A DNA stretch of 35,138 bases from Oscillospiraceae bacterium (GTDB lineage: Bacteria > Bacillota > Clostridia > Oscillospirales > Oscillospiraceae), in the NCBI GenBank assembly GCA_009785525.1, contig WQWC01000021.1:1-35138 (forward strand), written 5' to 3'. The notes under the pieces are model-generated. The model did not search any database. It saw nothing but the letters and a program-made list of their open reading frames with translations, and was not told the DNA's origin. How positions within the stretch are numbered: position 1 is the first letter of the stretch; each line of letters starts with the position of its first letter. Made by a program: the position numbers and the translations under genes. Positions 24,451 through 31,574 of the stretch are shown here, one piece after another.

Positions 24451-26271
24451 ATGACTTCAAAAAAATGGCTCATCACATTCATATGTTCAATTGCACTGCT
24501 GCTCGGGTGTCTCGCGCTGTTCAACGCGCTTGTTGACCCTTTTGGCGTGTTTGGCGATCCTATATTTGACTGGTATTCGTATAATGTGACACAAAATCCG
24601 CGCGTGGCTAAGATTGCCTATATCGACAGGAATCACGAGCGGTTCGACTCATTTATCATAGGCGCTTCCGGCGCCAGCGCGTTCCCGGTTGACATGCTGA
24701 ACGAGCATTTTGACGCGAGTTTTTTCAACATGTTCATGTACGGCGCCGACATGCTGGATATTGAACAGACGGTGCAGTATCTGATCGACAACTTCACTGT
24801 TGAAAATCTTGTGCTGAGCATATATATTGACCACGCGATATACTTCGATACCGAGCCCTGCCGGTTGACAATGAATATGCACAGGAACGCCGCCGGAGGG
24901 TCTTGGCTGTCGTTTTACGGGCGGTATCTGATTATGAACCCGCAGTATTCAATAGCAAAAATCAGAAGCTTTTTTAACAGAACGTATCTGCCGCAGCCGT
25001 TCAATGTGTTTGACATGACGACAGGCTCCTACGACAAGCGCGCCCGCGCGGCTGAGCCTATCGGGTGTTTGGAGGAATACCTGGAGGCATATCCGATCTT
25101 CGCCAACTATCCGCCGGGACGACGCGTTATGTGGGAGATGGACAACGCGATAAACAGTATCAAATCAATCCGCGATATGGCGGAGGCAGCGGACGTGAAC
25201 TTTCTGGTAATCTTCGCGCCTGTGTATCATGAGCATTTTGCCCGATTTTACGAAAGCGAGGTCACGGATTTTTTCACAAGGCTTGCCGATGTGGTTGAAT
25301 TCTGGGATTTTTCAATCAACTCAGTGAGTTTTGAGCCGCGATTTTTCTATGACGCCACACACTTCCGCACTGATATCGGCGCAATGGCGCTCTCCCGTAT
25401 ATTCGGTGATGAGCGGGTGTATATCCCTGAAGATTTCGGCGTGTTTGTCACGAGAGAGAATGTGCGGGAGCATGTCTCCGGACTGTTTGAAGTCACGGCA
25501 AAAGACCCCGCGTTGTACACGGCGGAGATCCCGATTCTGATGTATCACCATATAACCGACAATGTTTTAAGTGACATGGACGTCACGCCGGAGATATTCT
25601 ACGTGCAAATGCGTGCCCTGTACGAAAACGGATTCACCGCGATAACCCTGCGGCAGCTTGTAGATTTTGTGGACTACGGCACACCACTGCCGGAACGGCC
25701 TGTCGTCATCACGTTTGATGACGGGTATTTGAGCGTGTATCAGTATGCGTTTCCCGTTTTGCGACAATTTGGAATGACAGCGACGTCGTTTGTAATCGGT
25801 TCCGCCGTCGGCACAAGCTATTATGGAGATACGGGTCATGCCACGATACCAAAGTTCTGTTATGACCAAGCCCTCCGCATGGCTGGCGTGATGTCGATAC
25901 AGAGTCACAGCTATGACATGCATCAATGGGCTCCGTTTGAAGAGGGTCGCGCGCGGGAGAATATTTTGATGTGGGAAGGTGAGAGCGAGGCCGAATACAT
26001 CGAGATTCTCCGAGACGACCACACGCGGATGATAAACGCGGTCTATGCCGCGCTTGGCGAAGAGGTGTTCGCAGTGGCATTCCCGCTGGGAATATACGAC
26101 ACGCTAAGCCAGGCGGTACTTCAGTCCATGGGCGTCAGAGTTACCCTCGGTACTCAATGGGGAAGTAACACGATAATAAAAGGCCTGCCGCAGTCGCTGC
26201 TGTCATTGCGCAGATTTACGATTCCGGATCACATGAGCGTGGACATGCTGATTGAGTTGGTGAGTCCGTGA
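24451..26271 (+). CDS. SGNH/DltD-like domain fused to NodB polysaccharide deacetylase
   Basis: The 606-residue protein has one N-terminal membrane segment (about 6-28), then an extracellular SGNH-hydrolase-like domain (about 60-320): FIIGASGAS (68-76) fits the nucleophile block, with Ser73 as candidate, and DATH (301-304) fits the Asp-His block, like DltD and AlgJ/AlgX. A second domain (about 358-606) is a NodB-type polysaccharide deacetylase: PILMYHHI (361-368), TFDDGY (421-426) with the catalytic and metal Asp pair, SHSYDMH (485-491) with metal histidines, and AFPLGIYD (543-550). It probably acts outside the membrane on a polymer, exchanging ester groups and removing N-acetyl groups. ATG 24451 was chosen because GGAG lies six bases upstream. 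Confidence 0.85.
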   Translation: MTSKKWLITFICSIALLLGCLALFNALVDPFGVFGDPIFDWYSYNVTQNPRVAKIAYIDRNHERFDSFIIGASGASAFPVDMLNEHFDASFFNMFMYGADMLDIEQTVQYLIDNFTVENLVLSIYIDHAIYFDTEPCRLTMNMHRNAAGGSWLSFYGRYLIMNPQYSIAKIRSFFNRTYLPQPFNVFDMTTGSYDKRARAAEPIGCLEEYLEAYPIFANYPPGRRVMWEMDNAINSIKSIRDMAEAADVNFLVIFAPVYHEHFARFYESEVTDFFTRLADVVEFWDFSINSVSFEPRFFYDATHFRTDIGAMALSRIFGDERVYIPEDFGVFVTRENVREHVSGLFEVTAKDPALYTAEIPILMYHHITDNVLSDMDVTPEIFYVQMRALYENGFTAITLRQLVDFVDYGTPLPERPVVITFDDGYLSVYQYAFPVLRQFGMTATSFVIGSAVGTSYYGDTGHATIPKFCYDQALRMAGVMSIQSHSYDMHQWAPFEEGRARENILMWEGESEAEYIEILRDDHTRMINAVYAALGEEVFAVAFPLGIYDTLSQAVLQSMGVRVTLGTQWGSNTIIKGLPQSLLSLRRFTIPDHMSVDMLIELVSP

Positions 26272-26280
26272 AATTGAAAT

Positions 26281-26322
26281 AAAACAGCGTCTGTCGGGGA
26301 AAATCCTGACAGACGCTGTTTT
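26281..26322. terminator. Bidirectional intrinsic terminator
   Basis: AAAACAGCGTCTGTC (26281-26295) and GACAGACGCTGTTTT (26308-26322) form a perfect 15-pair stem with a 12-base loop. T-rich tracts follow on both strands (TTTTGCTGTTTTT on plus, TTTTATTT on minus). It ends the Dlt-like operon and the convergent dcd-acetyltransferase operon. Confidence 0.9.
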
Positions 26323-26329
26323 GCTGTTT

Positions 26330-26869
26330 TTAAGTAAGGCGGTATTCATTTTTCAATATTCGCATCATTACGAAATCGCTGTGTACCCCGTCGTAGAAAT
26401 AACCCTGCTCCTGAATCCCCTCTTTTCTGAATCCAAGACGCTCCCAATAATTTAAGGCCTGTGTGTTAAGCCCAACCACACCGACAGATATCCGATTTAA
26501 GTTATAATGCCGGAAAGCCCTGTCCAGCATTAACCGACCGGCTTCACTGCCGTACCCCTTGCCTTGGTCTTCCGGATTCGGGATAATCATTGACATATCG
26601 GTGCAGCGCCAATGCGGCCACATACGCAGAAAGCCGGTTTCTCCCACAATTCTGCCGGATAAATCCGTCACGGCGTACCAATCCTCATCTGCATCTTCCG
26701 GCGTGAGTATTCTGCGCCTTTCAGCTTCAAATGTGGTAGGCTCATGGAATCCGCACTCAAACATAACCTCCGGCTCGTTATACCAACGGGCGAAAAACGC
26801 CGCGTCTTCATCGCAAAGCGCCCGTAAAATCACTTTGTTCCCGACTATCGGTTCTTTCAAATTGTTCAC
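26330..26869 (-). CDS. GNAT acetyltransferase, RimJ/RimL type
   Basis: The 179-residue protein fits the RimJ/RimL-like GNAT group: VILRALCDEDAAFFARWYNEPEV at the N-terminus, then IIPNPEDQGKGYGSEAGRLML with the acetyl-CoA loop QGKGYG, and LNTQALNYWERLGFRKEG. Members acetylate protein N-termini, amino acids or small molecules; the substrate is unknown here. The start is probably GTG 26869, three bases past the dcd stop, with a weak AGG upstream; a TTG three codons later is possible. It is co-transcribed with dcd. Confidence 0.85.
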   Translation of the reverse strand: MNNLKEPIVGNKVILRALCDEDAAFFARWYNEPEVMFECGFHEPTTFEAERRRILTPEDADEDWYAVTDLSGRIVGETGFLRMWPHWRCTDMSMIIPNPEDQGKGYGSEAGRLMLDRAFRHYNLNRISVGVVGLNTQALNYWERLGFRKEGIQEQGYFYDGVHSDFVMMRILKNEYRLT

Positions 26870-26872
26870 AAC

Positions 26873-27397
26873 CTATTTACTAAAATCCTTATACATCAAA
26901 CTCGGTTGAATATCGGTGTTGTTCTGATACTTGCCGCTGTCATACTCAAAAAAATCCCCGCCGATTTCGTGGTAATATATTTGGCATATTTCAATCCCGG
27001 GATAGATTTTCACAGGCTGGACGCATTGAATCTCCAGCGTCCAATATCCAGAAAATCCGATATCGCCGAACCCTGCCGTGACATGGACGTACACGCCCAA
27101 TCTGCCGATGGATGACCGCCCTTCCAGCATTGGGACATAGTGCTTTGTCGCCGTATGTTCCAGCGTGCGGCCCAGATACAATCTGCCCGGCTGCAGAATA
27201 AACCCGTCTTCGGGAATTGCAATTTTTTCCGTGTTCAACGGTTTCTTCATGTCCAGAACATCATCTGTGTATACCATTAATTCATTATGTAGCCTCAGGT
27301 TATAGCTGTTAGGGTTAATCAGATTTTCATCAAACGGTTCGATGTTGATTTTCCCGGCGGCAACCTGTTTTTTTATTTCTAAGCCCGATAAAATCAA
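26873..27397 (-). CDS. dcd: dCTP deaminase
   Basis: Dcd deaminates dCTP to dUTP, feeding dTMP synthesis. The protein (174 residues from the preferred start) has the diagnostic stretch MLEGRSSIGRLGVYVHVTAG followed by FGDIGFSGYWTLEI, with the catalytic Glu in TLE, and the NPNSYNLRLHNEL motif. I prefer TTG 27397 because AGGAG lies eight bases upstream and the protein then starts ILSGLEI, as is usual; a GTG at 27406 directly follows AGGA and is too close. Some archaeal family members also hydrolyse dUTP; this one cannot be classed from sequence alone. It complements tmk elsewhere in the window. Confidence 0.93.
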   Translation of the reverse strand: MILSGLEIKKQVAAGKINIEPFDENLINPNSYNLRLHNELMVYTDDVLDMKKPLNTEKIAIPEDGFILQPGRLYLGRTLEHTATKHYVPMLEGRSSIGRLGVYVHVTAGFGDIGFSGYWTLEIQCVQPVKIYPGIEICQIYYHEIGGDFFEYDSGKYQNNTDIQPSLMYKDFSK

Positions 27398-27428
27398 GTT
27401 TTTCACTCCTATTATGAATAATTAAGGC

Positions 27429-27457
27429 AATATATCACATTCTGAGTAAAAAATCAA
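27429..27457 (-). promoter_or_regulatory. Predicted extended -10 promoter of dcd
   Basis: On the minus strand TTGATT (27457-27452) and TATATT (27434-27429) are 17 bases apart, with TGA directly before the -10 box (extended -10). The leader would be about 25 bases and include the AGGAG site. Confidence 0.7.
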
Positions 27458-27515
27458 ATTGCACTTTTGCAAGGGACTTGCTCAAAACTTTCATTCCATC
27501 TATCAAAAAATATGT

Positions 27516-27544
27516 TTGACAAATCCATGGTTTTGCATTATAAT
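27516..27544 (+). promoter_or_regulatory. Exact-consensus sigma-A promoter of the TRAP transporter operon
   Basis: TTGACA (27516-27521), a 17-base spacer and TATAAT (27539-27544) match the consensus at all twelve positions. Transcription would start near 27551, leaving a leader of about 145 bases before the lipoprotein start. Confidence 0.9.
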
Positions 27545-27550
27545 TACGCA

Positions 27551-27696
27551 AGCTGTTATGGCTATTACGTTGCGGGCGCTGGTCTGCGGCGTTTCTGTCA
27601 ACGGGGATGATGTCTAAATTCCCCAAAAACGGCGAATCGCAAGTCTTTATTTTTGTAATTGCAACCAAAACGCATATCTTAGGAGGATTTTGCACA
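27551..27696 (+). other. Long 5' leader of the TRAP operon
   Basis: The 145-base leader has a GC-rich first half with possible stems (for example GGGGA near 27602 with TCCCC near 27619) and an AT-rich second half before AGGAGG. I see no known riboswitch core and no terminator stem with U-run. It may hold a translational control structure. Confidence 0.3.
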
Positions 27697-28773
27697 ATGA
27701 AAAAGAAAATTTTATTAGCGATCGCAATCATGATTTCCGTCGTACTGGTACTTGCCGCTTGCAACGGCGACACCAATGAAGGAAACAACCAGCCTGCAGC
27801 AACAGAGCCTGCGGCGACCGAACCCGCAACCCAGAATGGCAATGATACTCAAGTACCGGATGCCGGTGAATGGATCATGGCCCCGACAACCCGCCTGATT
27901 ATGGCGACTGGCGGAACAGCCGGCGTATACTATCCCCTCGGCGGTGGTATGGCCAGCGTTGTAAACAACATGACAAATCTGCAAATTACAGCGAATGCGT
28001 CAGGCGCATCACTGGACAACATCCGGCAACTGGCGCGGGGCGACGCGGATCTCGCGCTTGCGCAAAATGACGTTATGTACTATGCGTTCACCGGTACAAG
28101 CATCTGGGCGGATGACCCGGCCGGTACGGTCGCAAATCTTGCAACGCTTATGACCCTTTATCCGGAGACGATACAGATCGTTGTGTTGGCGGACTCCGGC
28201 ATTTACAGTGTTGCCGACCTTCGCGGACAACGCGTTTCGATAGGCGACATGGGTTCCGGCGTTGAGGCTAACGCACTGCAGATATTAGCCGCGTATGGCA
28301 TTACAAGAGATGATATCGACGTTGTTCAACAAGGCTTCGGCGCTTCCGCAGACTCCATGCGTGACGGTCTGCTTGATGCTTTCTTCGTTACATCGGGTAC
28401 GCCCACCGCGGCTATTATGGACTTAGGCATGGCCCGTGACTTGCGTATTCTCTCCATCTCTGACGCGGCAATGACCTCACTGCAGGCAGACTATCCGTTC
28501 TATGTCCGTATAGAGATAACCAATGATGATTACGGCTTTATCACCACACCTGTCCAGACTTTGGCAGTGCAAGCTACTTTGGTCACCACAACCGATCTTG
28601 ATGAGCAGGTTGCTTATGACATAGTCAGGGCGATTATCGAAGGTCAGGCAGACGTTGCAATGGCTCACGCCCGCGGCGGAAACATCAGTCCGGAGAACGC
28701 CGTATATGGTCTGAGCGTACCGATGCATCCTGGCGCAATCAGATACTTCCAAGAAATCGGAGTTTTACCGTAA
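27697..28773 (+). CDS. TAXI family TRAP transporter substrate-binding lipoprotein
   Basis: The 358-residue protein has a lipoprotein signal (membrane stretch 5-20, lipobox LAAC with Cys22), then a short Thr/Glu/Pro/Ala-rich linker (PAATEPAATEP) and the TAXI fold: LIMATGGTAGVYYPLGGGMA, NASGASLDNIRQLARGDADLALAQND and TLYPETIQIVVLADSG. It captures a solute outside the membrane for the fused permease downstream. Characterised TAXI proteins bind glutamate/glutamine or 2-oxoglutarate; the ligand here is unknown. ATG 27697 has AGGAGG eight bases upstream. Confidence 0.95.
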   Translation: MKKKILLAIAIMISVVLVLAACNGDTNEGNNQPAATEPAATEPATQNGNDTQVPDAGEWIMAPTTRLIMATGGTAGVYYPLGGGMASVVNNMTNLQITANASGASLDNIRQLARGDADLALAQNDVMYYAFTGTSIWADDPAGTVANLATLMTLYPETIQIVVLADSGIYSVADLRGQRVSIGDMGSGVEANALQILAAYGITRDDIDVVQQGFGASADSMRDGLLDAFFVTSGTPTAAIMDLGMARDLRILSISDAAMTSLQADYPFYVRIEITNDDYGFITTPVQTLAVQATLVTTTDLDEQVAYDIVRAIIEGQADVAMAHARGGNISPENAVYGLSVPMHPGAIRYFQEIGVLP

Positions 28774-28778
28774 CTCAA

Positions 28779-29276
28779 GTGAGGCGACATACGCGCTTCA
28801 TCGTGGCGGGCGTGGCCATAACCGCGCTCGCCACGGCTGTTTTGTGTTCGGTGACTATACGGGAGTCATTTCTGGTACTCACTAACGACAACAGCGGTGA
28901 GGTCTTGCTCATGGCGCGCTTAGGAGAGGAGTTCTCGGTCAGCTTTATTCATTCGGTCAACATAAGCCCGGTGACGGAAATCTTTCAAATCCAAGACGGA
29001 CAAATAGTCCTGGCAGCTTTGGAGTTTGAAACTTTTGGAGCGGGAATGCCCACAGCGCTCGAACCCGGGCAGGAATTGATCCGTCTACCAGATGGCGGTA
29101 TGCGCATTGAAGGTTTTGACCGCGTGATAAACAGCCTGCGTTTTATAATCGGCCATACCACAGAACATACATTGCACATAGGAGAGCGGCATATACCGCT
29201 CAAATCTCTCGACGCACCGGGTCAGCCGGTGCTGTTTGAAGTTATACGTTTCAACATCTGGCAACGACCCAGATAA
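28779..29276 (+). CDS. DUF1850 family protein
   Basis: The 165-residue protein has an N-terminal membrane segment (about 9-26) and a beta-rich extracellular domain with FSVSFIHSVNISPVTEIFQI, the conserved DUF1850 core. Genes of this family regularly lie between a TAXI binding protein and a fused TRAP permease, as here, so it is probably an accessory component; its role is not established. The start is GTG 28779, five bases past the previous stop, without a good ribosome binding site, so translation may depend on coupling. Confidence 0.85.
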   Translation: MRRHTRFIVAGVAITALATAVLCSVTIRESFLVLTNDNSGEVLLMARLGEEFSVSFIHSVNISPVTEIFQIQDGQIVLAALEFETFGAGMPTALEPGQELIRLPDGGMRIEGFDRVINSLRFIIGHTTEHTLHIGERHIPLKSLDAPGQPVLFEVIRFNIWQRPR

Positions 29277-29324
29277 TTGATAACCGTCAATTATCAACTG
29301 TCCAAGTCATCTATGGACAGTTTT
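29277..29324 (+). terminator. Tandem hairpins within the TRAP operon
   Basis: TTGATAA (29277-29283) pairs with TTATCAA (29291-29297), and ACTGTCC (29297-29303) pairs with GGACAGT (29315-29321) followed by TTT. The second resembles a weak intrinsic terminator. It lies just after the DUF1850 stop and may lower permease expression relative to the binding protein. Confidence 0.4.
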
Positions 29325-29350
29325 GCCAATTGTCAAAGGAGGATTATCCC

Positions 29351-31408
29351 ATGGCGGATAAAGAAAAAGAAGAACAGGAGAGCCTCGACGAAGCCGTCAA
29401 AGTAAGTGAGCAGATCAGTGACGAAGAGCTGGCGCACATTATGGCGCAATATGACAAAGGCTCCAGCACGCGTCATTTTAAAGGTGTGCCCAAGACTATC
29501 ATGTGGGGACTCTGCATTGCGTTTACGCTTTTTGTACTTGTTATCAACATAGGCTCTCTCTACAGCCCTTTTACAGGCGCTAACATTTTCAGACTGATAT
29601 TGCCTCCGCAGGTTATTCGAACCTCATTTGTGGGGCTTGTTGTCCTCTTCAGCTTTCTTCTGTACCCGGCAAACAGGAAGAATAATGTCAGAGTCAACTA
29701 CATACCCTGGTACGACTTCGTCCTTGCCTTGATTGGTCTCTCGGCATTTTTCTACTATGCGTTGAGGTTTGAGACTATCGCATTGCAGAGAATGGCGTTT
29801 ACGCAGATGGACTTTGTTGTGGGTATAATCGGCATTGCGATACTCTTTATCATATGTTATCGTATACTGGGCCTACCGTTAGTGTGCGTGGTTGGGGCAT
29901 TTTTCGTATATGCGTATTTCGGCAGGTGGATTCCCGGCCGGTTTGGTCATCGCGGATACACCTGGCACCGTATTGTAACGTTCCTGTTCTACACTAACGA
30001 AGGTATTATCGGCACGCCAATCGGCGTCGCATCGTCTTTCATTTTCATGTTTATGCTATTCGGCGCATTTTTGCAAAAAACCGGTATAGGCTTGTTCTTT
30101 ATCGACATCGCAAACGCCATTGCCGGCAGAGCTACCGGCGGCCCTGCAAAAGTTGCCGTTATCGCCTCAGCTTTAGAAGGGATGGTTTCCGGCAGTTCTG
30201 TTGCCAATACCGTTTCTTCGGGATCGTTTACCATACCGCTGATGAAACGCTTGGGTTATGACAAAGACTTTGCCGGAGCAGTGGAAGCCGCAGCATCCAC
30301 CGGTGGGCAGATTATGCCGCCTACCATGGGTGCGGCTGCTTTCTTGATGGCGGAGATTACCGGTATCCCGTTCTCTCAAATAGCGCTTGCGGCCTTAATT
30401 CCAGCGATATTGTATTTCTCCTGCGTCTTTGCCTCGATACACTTTCAGGCGAAGAAAATCGGCCTGAGTCCCATGCCGCCGGACGAGGTTCCAAAATTCC
30501 TGCCGCTGATGCTGAAAAAAGGCCACATGCTGCTGGGGCTGGTCGCGATTGCATTTTTCCTGTTCCTTGGGTATTCGCCGACCCGCGCCGCGCTGTATGC
30601 CACGCTTGTTTCCATCGGTCTCAGCCTGTTCCGCAAGGATACGCGAATTACGCCGAGAGCATGTTTGGATGCGCTTGAGCTTGCCGCGAAGAACACTATC
30701 AGCATAGGCGTGGCCTGCGCCATGGCCGGCATGATTGTCGGCGTGGTGCTTCTGACTGGTCTAGGGTTCACGTTCGCAAACTCCATGATAAGTCTGGCGC
30801 AAGGCATAAATCAAGAAGTTCTGCGGATGTTCGCCGTGCTGTTTTTCTCAATGCTTGCTTCGCTGATATTGGGCTTGGGCGTACCGACCACAGCGAAGTA
30901 CGTTATTCTGGCTACGGTGACAGCACCTATTCTTGTTCAGCTTGGCGTCCCGTTGATAGCCGCGCACTTGTTTGTGCTGTTCTTTGGAACCGATGCCGAT
31001 ATTACGCCGCCTGTCGGACTTGCCTCTTACGCCGCCTCGGCAATCTCACGCGGCAATCCTCTCAGAACCAGTATTATCGCCACAAAGTTAGCCGCCGCGG
31101 GGTATATCATTCCGTATTTCTTTGTCTTTAACCCCGAGATGCTGTTTGTTGGCGGTACTCCCCTTCAGATTGTGATGCTGGCAGTTTTCGGCTTTATCGG
31201 AATTGTCGCTGTGGCCGCGGGACTTTCCGGATACTTCTTCGGCCCAATGCGAATATATGAACGTATTCTTGCCTTTCCGGCCGGGTTGTTGTTAATCGAT
31301 CCTGGGCTTATAACCAAGGCAATAGGTCTTGCGGTATTGGCGCTGATTATAGTGATGCAGCAATTGCGCCGTCACAGAGGCGGAGGTTCTGGACCTCTCC
31401 CGGTGTAA
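29351..31408 (+). CDS. TRAP transporter fused permease (TAXI type, 4TM/12TM)
   Basis: The 685-residue protein joins the small (DctQ-like) and large (DctM-like) TRAP permease parts. An acidic cytosolic N-terminus (DKEKEEQESLDEAVK) precedes many membrane segments. The DctM half shows GTPIGVASSFIFMFMLFGAF, the hallmark segment GMVSGSSVANTVSSGSFTIP, STGGQIMPPTMGAAAFLMAE and GTDADITPPVGLASYAASA. Such carriers use a sodium or proton gradient for uptake. ATG 29351 is set by AAAGGAGG seven bases upstream; the frame is open slightly further upstream without a ribosome binding site. A strong terminator follows the gene. Confidence 0.95.
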   Translation: MADKEKEEQESLDEAVKVSEQISDEELAHIMAQYDKGSSTRHFKGVPKTIMWGLCIAFTLFVLVINIGSLYSPFTGANIFRLILPPQVIRTSFVGLVVLFSFLLYPANRKNNVRVNYIPWYDFVLALIGLSAFFYYALRFETIALQRMAFTQMDFVVGIIGIAILFIICYRILGLPLVCVVGAFFVYAYFGRWIPGRFGHRGYTWHRIVTFLFYTNEGIIGTPIGVASSFIFMFMLFGAFLQKTGIGLFFIDIANAIAGRATGGPAKVAVIASALEGMVSGSSVANTVSSGSFTIPLMKRLGYDKDFAGAVEAAASTGGQIMPPTMGAAAFLMAEITGIPFSQIALAALIPAILYFSCVFASIHFQAKKIGLSPMPPDEVPKFLPLMLKKGHMLLGLVAIAFFLFLGYSPTRAALYATLVSIGLSLFRKDTRITPRACLDALELAAKNTISIGVACAMAGMIVGVVLLTGLGFTFANSMISLAQGINQEVLRMFAVLFFSMLASLILGLGVPTTAKYVILATVTAPILVQLGVPLIAAHLFVLFFGTDADITPPVGLASYAASAISRGNPLRTSIIATKLAAAGYIIPYFFVFNPEMLFVGGTPLQIVMLAVFGFIGIVAVAAGLSGYFFGPMRIYERILAFPAGLLLIDPGLITKAIGLAVLALIIVMQQLRRHRGGGSGPLPV

Positions 31409-31428
31409 TCTGCCGCAACAATGAACAC

Positions 31429-31468
31429 AAAAAGCATCCCGCAGTTTATATGCTGCGGGATGCTTTTT
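31429..31468 (+). terminator. Strong intrinsic terminator of the TRAP operon
   Basis: AAAAAGCATCCCGCA (31429-31443) pairs perfectly with TGCGGGATGCTTTTT (31454-31468) around a 10-base loop, ending in five T residues then ATT. It separates the TRAP operon from the oxidoreductase operon. Confidence 0.93.
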
Positions 31469-31499
31469 ATTAACCAATACAACTTTCACAAAAAGTTCT

Positions 31500-31528
31500 T
31501 TACCAATTTGATGCTCTCGTGTTATAAT
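31500..31528 (+). promoter_or_regulatory. Predicted extended -10 promoter of the aldehyde oxidoreductase operon
   Basis: TATAAT (31523-31528) is preceded by TGT, an extended -10. A weak -35 (TTACCA, 31500-31505) lies 17 bases upstream. The start near 31535 gives a leader of about 40 bases that includes AAGGAGG. Confidence 0.7.
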
Positions 31529-31574
31529 GTGTGCAATGTTGATACAAAAAAAATTAATAATCAAGGAGGTTATT

